A stretch of DNA of 64,000 nucleotides from Clitopilus passeckerianus. Taxonomy: Eukaryota; Basidiomycota; Agaricomycetes; Agaricales; Entolomataceae. Below the pieces are notes generated by a model. It searched no databases. It was not told where the DNA came from and saw nothing but the letters and a program-made list of their open reading frames with translations. Below, one piece after another: positions 57,661 through 64,000 of the stretch. The stretch spans positions 186,001-250,000 of the forward strand of contig CALYLX010000057.1 of NCBI GenBank assembly GCA_944990035.1, read 5' to 3'. Every line of letters starts with the position of its first letter. The first letter of the stretch is position 1. Made by a program: the position numbers and the translations under genes.

Positions 57661-57959
57661 GTCCTTTCAGTCTGCAGGCCAAAGAAAATCATTGACCAAG
57701 CTTCTGAGCCTCAACCTTGGCTCTACTCGTGTTTGAGAGGCGGCTGGGCTTCAGGAAACCCTCAAAAACGCATCCAGCATCTAGCCAAACCTTCTACTGT
57801 CAAGAACGCCTCGTCCAGCTAAATGACGACCTCACAATCTCTCTACCACCTGCAGTTCACTGTCGAGCAGCAACCCTGGGCCGTTTTTGACGGTCTAGAT
57901 GGATCCTCGAGAGTGGGGAATCTATGCAGCTTCCACGGGAGATACTCCGCAACGACGAC

Positions 57960-58680
57960 ATTTAAACGTCGATAAAGAATTGACGGAGGAGGGCCAGCGC
58001 ATACCGCCAGTGTTCGCATGTAGCAGCTATATACCCAGCGCAGGTAAATTAATGTATTCCTTACCACAACAGGACCTATATCTAACATCCTCTTGTCAGG
58101 ACTTCACATCAGACCCACGGCAAGAAATGGTCCAGTCATTTCCTTTGGACTTTAGCGGGAACAGGATCCTATGTTCCTCCGTGCTCCCCACCCGCACGTT
58201 TGGATTGGACAGGTCGCAGCATTCCTGTCAGACTTAGCCTCCCAGCCCCAAGGAACACCCTGCACCCGAGGAGCGTGAGGAACGTGTCACGACTCACGAG
58301 CAACGTTTGAGGGTGGAGCCAGGAAAACGAAGCACGAGCCACTCGTGTAGGCACACTATTTCCACCACCTATATACACCTACGCACCCATTTCGTGCTTC
58401 CCCAGAACACACGATACCTGTCTCAGCGGGTCCAGCTGTAGATCCAGAGAACTCGTAACACACTCCGGGAGCATCTTCGCGAAAACTCTACTACCTCTAC
58501 CTCCCATTTCCCTGGGCCAAGGTGAGGGATTTCGAGCTCTTCTGCAAGCTTCTCTCGCCTGAGCTTGAAACCTCCGAGCTCAAGTGTATCTCGCTCTATC
58601 GCATCCTCCCAGGTTGCGTCACTGTCCATTCGAATGGGACCTGGGAGGTCCTCTGGTTATCGCCCGTTTCCTACGGATCC
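57960..58680 (+). repeat. Beta module copy 3, inverted
   Basis: The frame reading ETSELKCISLYRILPGCVTVH on the plus strand corresponds to SELEFISHYRILPSCVGVH on the minus strand of beta copy 1. Only part of the module is present. Opposite orientation to copies 1, 2 and 4. Confidence 0.55.
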
Positions 58681-58689
58681 ACGTCTATG

Positions 58690-59815
58690 TCCACCCGATT
58701 GGGCGGTAGATGCACCAGCAGCTGCTGGGTCTCACAAAAACGATGTTAGAAGCACATTTCAAGGTAGCAAGAAATTCAGCTGGCGCGGCTGAAACAAAAT
58801 ATATGGTGCGGGAACGCATGGCTCGAGGAGTCTGGGAATCAAGAATCGACTGTTCAGGAGGAGGGAGTTTAAATAAAGGTTGGTTCAATTCCAGATTTGA
58901 GCCATTTGCTCTATTCTGCTGTCACAATCTCGCCCATCTTGTTGGTTCTGGTGTTTCAACCTCTTCTTGGCGGTATGAACTGTCGTTCCCCATATGATCC
59001 TTTATTTCTGCCCCTATTTCTTCAACTCTTTTTTGAGCTCGAGCTAACTGTGTCTCTTGCTAGTCACGACAATGTCGACAGCTTTCCTCCTGATCCGGCC
59101 CGGGACTGAAGATGAGGTTGGAGCCTTGGATCATATCCGTATGAAGAGCTCTCTCAATTTTGCAACATCCTCAACTATGCTCGAGTTCGACTCCAGCGTG
59201 GCCTTGTCGCTGGACCCCGCTGCTACACGATGCACCTTCAAATTCTGCGAAAACAAATCCGGCACACCATCCTCCGTACGTTTTTCTTTTTCATCGCCAT
59301 TTCGCCTCCATTCCTAACCGGCTGTTTTGGTTTGCAGTTTGGAGGAAACACTCCTTCTCAGCGACCAGCGACTGGCATAAAAGTTTGTTGCCCTTCTATT
59401 TCTCTCCGTGGTATGTCTGGGTGCTCCATACTGATTGTGGTAGTTACTGATTGTCAACGTGCAGTGTATGCTACAGTTATTTCCCTAAACGCCATTCACG
59501 ATGACTTTCCGGTCAAACATGGTCGGGCGTGGAACGTCCAAGTAGGAGAACGAGAAGCAAATTGCCATGACGGGTACTACAACGAGGACATAGCGGTGGG
59601 AGGTGTCATAGCGCGAACAGTGTGTAGATACTACCGCTTTGTACGTATGGGGAATGCGATTATAATACTACGTTTCCATGAAAATCATAACCAGGGGGGA
59701 AATAGTGAACAGGTGTCGTGCAAATACATCTACAGGCAGAAATGGAGAACAAGTAAAATATTCGAAGTCCGTAAAGTCCATTTAAATACGCCTACGACCT
59801 AGCAAAGGGCCTAGA
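58690..59815 (+). repeat. Alpha module copy 3
   Basis: Best-preserved alpha copy, containing the three-exon ORF at 59072-59802. Left end matches copies 1 and 2 at ATTTCAAG-TAGCAAGAA and GGTTCAATTCCAGATTTG; right end matches copy 1 at CGTGCAAATA, TATTCGAAGTCC and AGCGAGAAGTCT. Confidence 0.6.
59072..59802 (+). CDS. Alpha-module protein, unknown function, three exons
   Basis: Exons 59072-59275, 59338-59410 and 59465-59802 join in frame to 204 residues, with introns of 62 and 54 nt ending GTACGT...GCAG and GTATGT...GCAG. The protein starts MSTAFLLIRPGTEDEVG, has Cys at ATRCTFKFCENKSG, and a C-terminal half with NEDIAVGGVIARTV and VRMGNAIIILRFHE. No signal peptide or known domain is recognised. 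It is the only copy of the alpha module in which these exons stay open; the other two copies have stops. It ends just before beta copy 4 on the opposite strand. Coding status rests on consistent splicing alone. Confidence 0.4.
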
Positions 59816-60800
59816 AGGCTCGAAGAGCGAGAAGTCTTCAATGGGCGTTCCCGCACCATTTGTTCCCGGTCGCTGAGCACTCGATGGTCAGGATATCCCC
59901 CGTATTATGTGTCGGAGGTTAATTGGCCTCCGTTGAGGACCTGTACTGTTTCAGAGGCGAGAATGGTACTCGATTCCAGGCAGCTGATGGCCAGGTCGAA
60001 AGCTCTCGGGCTCCTCAGACCAAGGATCGCGATGGTTGGGTGGACGTGGACCCATAGGAAATGACGATAACCAACGACACGCCTCGTGCTCATGGGATGG
60101 GCACCGACGCGGCAGGTAGCGGCTCGAGCTTGGGTTGGCCAGAAGCTCTCGCTGAAGAACCTCGGAGTCAATCATCTTGCTCAGACTAACGGGAGTTTGA
60201 GGTACTAGTAGGGTGCGAGGGCTGGTCGTGGAGTGGATGTAGCAGGTTCTTGGGATATGCAGCTGGATTCGCGTCGTGCTTGTCGTGTCCTGGGGAAGCG
60301 TGAGCTGGGGCACGGGGATATGGAGGCGGCCATAAGGTTCCAACAGGTGCCGCCCAGGTTTCGTGTCCTTGGCTCTGCCCTTTGAGCGTTGGTCGTGGCA
60401 TTCTCTTCATACTGCTCGACTGCAGTGTAATTCATGAAGCTGGAAGGCCATGTCTATCAGGACTGCTGCGACTTGATGGGTGGGGAGTATGAACGAGTCT
60501 GCCGTCCGGTTCTTGTGAAAGGTTGGGTAGAAATGGCTGGCCATCTCTGTGATAACTGCTTTTTTGCCAAAGATCTAAGTAAAACACGTTATATATAAGT
60601 CCCGTTGCAGTAAGAAACGGATGGATTTACCTGCACTAGTACGTAGAGCTTGAGCTCCAACATGCAAATACAAACGATATACGCTAGCCGTTTTCCCTCA
60701 ACTCTGGATCGGCAGCCACACCTATGGAACCCACATTTCACCAGCTGGCCCGTCGAAAACGGTAGCGGCATGCTCACGCTTGCAGCTCGGCCGTCCGATA
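59816..60800 (-). repeat. Beta module copy 4
   Basis: Same position relative to alpha copy 3 as beta copy 1 has to alpha copy 1. Shared words: AGCGAGAAGTCT, CCAAGGATCG-GATGGT, CATAGGAAATG-CGATAACCAA and a right end with GTAAGAAA-GATG and ACATGCAAATAC (the last seen as AGATGCAAATAC in copy 1). Confidence 0.55.
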
Positions 60801-62363
60801 CCGAACTGCAGGTGGTGCAAAAAGTACGAGGCGGTCATTCAGTTGGACGGTGTGTTCTTAACAGTGGACGGTTTGGCTGAATATTGGACGTGGTGTTGGG
60901 AATATTCTAAAGGCCAGCCACCCTCTTGAGCACGAGTAGCGACGACATTGAGGTTCGGAAGCTGGGTTAATGGGTTGGGTCGCTTGCAGGCCAGCGTATG
61001 GCGTCTATGAGGTGAATATGAACGTCGGCGTCGGTAATTCGTCTTCCACGCTTCACATTTGTACAGATTGGCAGGTGAGGATGGTCGAGGATGAGCGAAA
61101 AGAGTGGGTTGAAAGCAAAGTTCAATTGTTCAACCGGAAGAGATCGAATCGTCGACCAGGAGCTTCACTTCTCGCGTATTTTCACAAGGGCACTTCTCTG
61201 CTGAGGAGACGTTGATGCATGAAGAGGTGTTCGTCAAAAGGTTGCTCAGAATGCTTGATTTTCCTGACGCCAATGGATGAGATTACGACACCATGAGGGT
61301 AAGAGGGCAAACTTGAACATGAGACCCATGTTAGGGCAGGTCGCGACTTTGAACTTCGCATCAAACGCGAAACTCCGGCATTCTTCTGACCACCATTGCA
61401 CTCATGACACCACTCAACAAACTGGGGAGACTCTTTTCAGCAGCCAAATTATCGTTTAAATTCGCTCCTCAAATGCGTCTTTGAACCTTGAGGGAATCTT
61501 ACCTCGTCTCCGGGACTGAGCAAGCTCTCTAGCATGAAAAGCGGGACTTCCACGAAATGCTCTTCGTCTTTCATGCAACACCACTCCGGGCTCAGTCTGG
61601 CTGTCACCATTTCCAAAATGTCGGGCTTTTTGCGTCTGGCTAGACTCCTGCTCCCTTGTCTGACTGCCCTGTTTTCCCGATGGCATGTTGCACGGCAAAC
61701 AAAAGGCACGTCCTTTGTTCGCATATATTCGTTGACCTTCACTGACTGTGTACTTTGCTCTCCAGAGTCTACAATAGGTCCTAGGGCTCTTGACAATCTC
61801 AAAACTCGAAGCTGGTAGCATATACAACTACCAAGGACGGATAAGAGCCAGTAAATGATCATGGTGTGTGGATGATATACACTGACCACTATTTGTACTG
61901 AGATGGTACCCAGCCTACACAAGAGTCACCTTTCCGAGCACAAGGTGACGCCGCTTGGCCACTTTCAAGTTCACTGGTCAAACTCTCATAGGCCTCCCAG
62001 AAGCATCCGGCATCATCATTCAGCCTCTCTCAGCATTGTAGGTGTGTCCCTCCACTCTCCACTTCTATCACATGCAGGCCACCTCAACTACACTATTTAG
62101 CATATACTGACTTGACATCTTGAGATAACAAGGCTTGGGAAGAAACTCGGGGAAGCAAGCGATAGTTGGTGTGATATATGTGGACATGTATCATTTGCAA
62201 TACAAGGTTGGAGAGGGAGACTATAGGATATATATGGTCAACAAAAGAAGGGAAATTGGCCATGGTATGAACAGGGAACCTTTCAAAAGTGATAATAAAC
62301 TGTGGAACCTGTATCTATGATGGAATCACGTGAATATGTACAACAGAAAAAATGTCTCATGAA
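60801..62363. other. Intergenic stretch between beta copy 4 and the WD40 gene
   Basis: Short ORFs only. A minus-strand 157-codon frame at 61449-61922 overlaps a second open minus-strand frame and shows no motif. No gene is supported. Confidence 0.3.
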
Positions 62364-62594
62364 TTACTGGGAGAACACTTTGGATATATCAAGGAGAAGG
62401 ACATGACCATCACCACAACCAATTGCAACTGAAGAACCCTCCTTGTTGACTGCAAGGTTTTCAACACGTAAATGGGGCGGGAACCAGCAGAATGGAATGG
62501 TATTCCAGATTCCATCAGAGGTCAATGTACCTAGCACAAGGCCAGAAAGGGGTGGTTCCTCTCGCTCTACAAGCATCAAGAGGATTGCCTGGGG
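62364..62594 (-). pseudogene. Distal 3' segment of the WD40 gene, cut off by a solo LTR
   Basis: On the minus strand, directly after the LTR, a frame reads AILLMLVEREEPPLSGLVLG, then FPPHLRVENLAVNKEGSSVAI and GCGDGHVLLLDISKVFSQ with a stop at 62364. The last part has the look of a final WD-type blade. If the LTR and one copy of TGGGG are removed, this frame joins one that starts upstream (reading SSDISLPAST), so the two parts were once continuous. That upstream frame differs from the WD40 frame, which suggests an intron or an older break at about 63080-63150. Confidence 0.6.
62590..62594 (+). repeat. Target site duplication TGGGG of the solo LTR (left)
   Basis: Matches TGGGG at 63080-63084 on the other side of the LTR. 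Confidence 0.85.
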
Positions 62595-63079
62595 TGTTAA
62601 GGCAGAGCCTAACAACTTAGGTAATACTGTTTACGCTCGATGTCTTTGATAAACAAAGACAGAGATTTGTCAGCAGCTGCGGCTGTACTGACGACCTGGT
62701 GAGATTGACGAAGCAAGGGACTTAAAGGCAAAGTAGAGAACTAAGCAGTTAGGTAGATTGCCTAGGTCAAGCTGAGGAGCCTCGACCAAATGGTACAGGT
62801 TTATATACCTATCTAGTAGTTCTAAATATAGCACATGCGCAGCATGCTGAGTAAGTAATGAGTCATGCGCAGCATGATGAGTAAGTACATGAGTCAGTAT
62901 GACTCAATGCGAGTCAGAAAGAGTCAGATAAGGTATAAGTCTCTCACGATCGTGAGAGATGCGGAGTAAGCATGGAAAAAGATGAAAAATGCGCAGTGAT
63001 GCGCAGCATATGTGAGTAATCGTGCATAGGTAAGCGGGCCGGGGTATGTAAGGAGAAACATGTAAGCAAAATCATAACA
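62595..63079 (-). repeat. Solo LTR of the same chromovirus family
   Basis: 485 bp, reverse orientation, ends TG...CA, flanked by TGGGG on both sides. It differs from the LTRs at 5959 and 12707 by a 20-bp insertion within the TGACTC-rich stretch and about three substitutions. The TATA box, the 18-bp palindrome and the CAGCTTGACCT element are all kept. It results from LTR-LTR recombination that removed the internal part. Lies inside a gene. Confidence 0.92.
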
Positions 63080-63115
63080 TGGGGTGCAGTTGATGCTGGT
63101 AAGGAGATGTCAGAA

Positions 63116-64000
63116 CTAGAGTAGTTCATCTGCTATGGCCAACACACCTGATGTCAAGAGGCTAGTCAAAAATGTAAATAACTTGACAGAGGAATAATGG
63201 CCATTCAAGTTGAAAGTGGCTAGATGAGCAGCTGTCTTGCCATCCCACAGCCTGACTGTGCTGTCATAGGATCCTGATGCAAGTCTTGAGCCATCAGTTG
63301 AGAATGCAACTGATGTGACAGGGGAAGAATGGCCATTGAGGGTGGCCATATGAGCACCTGTCTTGCCATCCCACAGCCTGACTGTCCTGTCGTCGGATCC
63401 TGATGCAAGTCTTGAGCCATCAGTTGAGAATGCAACTGATGTGACAGGGGAAGAATGGCCATTGAGGGTGGCCATATGAGCAGCTGTCTTGCCATCCCAC
63501 AGCCTGACTGTGCTGTCATAGGATCCTGATGCAAGTCTTGAGCCATCAGTTGAGAATGCAACTGATGTGACATAGGAAGAATGGCCATTGAGGGTGGCCA
63601 TATGAGCAGCTGTCTTGCCATCCCACAGCCTGACTGTGCTGTCCCAGGATCCTGATGCAAGTCTTGAGCCATCAGTTGAGAATGCAACTGATGTGACATG
63701 GGAAGAATGGCCATTGAGGGTGGCCATATGAGCAGCTGTCTTGCCATCCCACAGCCTGACTGTCCTGTCATAGGATCCTGATGCAAGTCTTGAGCCATCA
63801 GTTGAGAATGCAACTGATGTGACATGGGAAGAATGGCCATTGAGGGTGGCCATATGAGCACCTGTCTTGCCATCCCACAGCCTGACTGTCCTGTCGTCAG
63901 ATCCTGATGCAAGTCTTGAGCCATCAGTTGAGAATGCAACTGATGTGACATGGGAAGAACGGCCATTGAGGGTGGCCATATGAGCAGCTGTCTTGCCATC
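63116..64000 (-). CDS. WD40 repeat protein, C-terminal part (NLR-type receptor likely)
   Basis: The minus-strand frame is open from the window edge to a stop TAG at 63116-63118 and encodes six full 42-residue WD repeats plus partial ones. Each repeat reads HSS-VTSVAFSTDGSRLASGS followed by TVRLWDGKT. Differences between repeats fall at repeat positions 7 (H/R), 10 (H/Y/P), 28 (D/Y/W), 30 (R/S) and 40 (A/G). The last unit degenerates (TSLLTSGVLAIADELL) before the stop. In mushrooms such near-identical WD40 arrays are usual at the C-terminus of NACHT-type STAND receptors, where the propeller is the sensor; the N-terminal part is outside this window, so the receptor call is inference. The gene's end is separated from this part by the solo LTR. 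Confidence 0.8.
   Translation of the reverse strand, partial: DGKTAAHMATLNGRSSHVTSVAFSTDGSRLASGSDDRTVRLWDGKTGAHMATLNGHSSHVTSVAFSTDGSRLASGSYDRTVRLWDGKTAAHMATLNGHSSHVTSVAFSTDGSRLASGSWDSTVRLWDGKTAAHMATLNGHSSYVTSVAFSTDGSRLASGSYDSTVRLWDGKTAAHMATLNGHSSPVTSVAFSTDGSRLASGSDDRTVRLWDGKTGAHMATLNGHSSPVTSVAFSTDGSRLASGSYDSTVRLWDGKTAAHLATFNLNGHYSSVKLFTFLTSLLTSGVLAIADELL
63241..63996 (-). repeat. Six tandem 126-bp WD40 repeat units
   Basis: Unit anchors (CATCCCACAG on the plus strand) lie at 63241, 63367, 63493, 63619, 63745, 63871 and 63997, exactly 126 bp apart. Units differ at only a few bases each. Confidence 0.95.

Noticed and set aside
58877..58900. GGTTCAATTCC in alpha modules as a tRNA/SINE B-box
   Set aside because: No matching A-box at the proper distance and no poly-A or tRNA-like head; copy 1 has changed bases here.
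63220..63999. 259-codon repetitive frame on the minus strand
   Set aside because: It is the shifted reading of the 126-bp WD40 repeats (the unit is a multiple of three, so every frame without stops repeats).
1..64000. CRISPR arrays, rRNA, phage or plasmid features
   Set aside because: The only regular repeat array is the 126-bp WD40 coding repeat; spliced genes show a fungal nuclear genome.

Overview
The window looks like nuclear DNA of a mushroom-forming basidiomycete (Agaricomycete). Genes are split by many short GT-AG introns of about 50-65 nt. The families present are typical of these fungi: a transposon-type protein and a DUF6698-like partner, a G-domain protein, a helical plus ubiquitin-like protein, terpene synthases, a GH55 glucanase, a fungal MFS permease and a WD40 repeat receptor. 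There are many relic sequences and no bacterial-style operons.

Layout. 0-5 kb: the 3' part of a transposon-like gene and a five-exon DUF6698-like gene with a Ser/Pro-rich tail. 5.96-13.17 kb: a full-length Ty3/gypsy chromovirus with two identical 465-bp LTRs, a 5-bp target duplication (GCTAC), a Tf1-like self-priming signature, a set of single-base frame breaks, and two extra ORFs after pol (one acidic, one with zinc-knuckle-like Cys/His spacing). 13.2-20.6 kb: a small unknown gene, a G-domain gene with altered nucleotide-binding motifs, and a helical/ubiquitin-like gene, all on the minus strand. 23.7-35.1 kb: four class I terpene synthase genes (three close paralogues and one divergent) around a truncated ABCC transporter relic. 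35-44.6 kb: relic and repeated sequence with few supportable genes. 44.7-51.0 kb: a degenerate MFS relic, an intact MFS permease and a large secreted GH55 beta-1,3-glucanase gene convergent with it. 51.3-60.8 kb: repeated modules (called alpha and beta here) in tandem and inverted copies, one alpha copy giving a clean 204-codon spliced ORF. 62.4-64.0 kb: the 3' end of a WD40 repeat gene with near-identical 126-bp repeats, split by a solo LTR of the same retroelement family (target duplication TGGGG).

How it fits together. The terpene synthases form a possible specialised-metabolite locus, but no P450 or other tailoring enzyme is visible and the neighbouring transporter is broken. The MFS permease and GH55 enzyme may link glucan breakdown to sugar uptake, which is inference from position only. 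The strongest points for follow-up are the retroelement (self-priming, extra ORFs, frame breaks with identical LTRs), the WD40 repeats whose differences are almost all amino-acid changing, and the terpene synthase family with one copy altered at its metal-binding motif. All intron positions were derived by eye from splice sites and reading frame.
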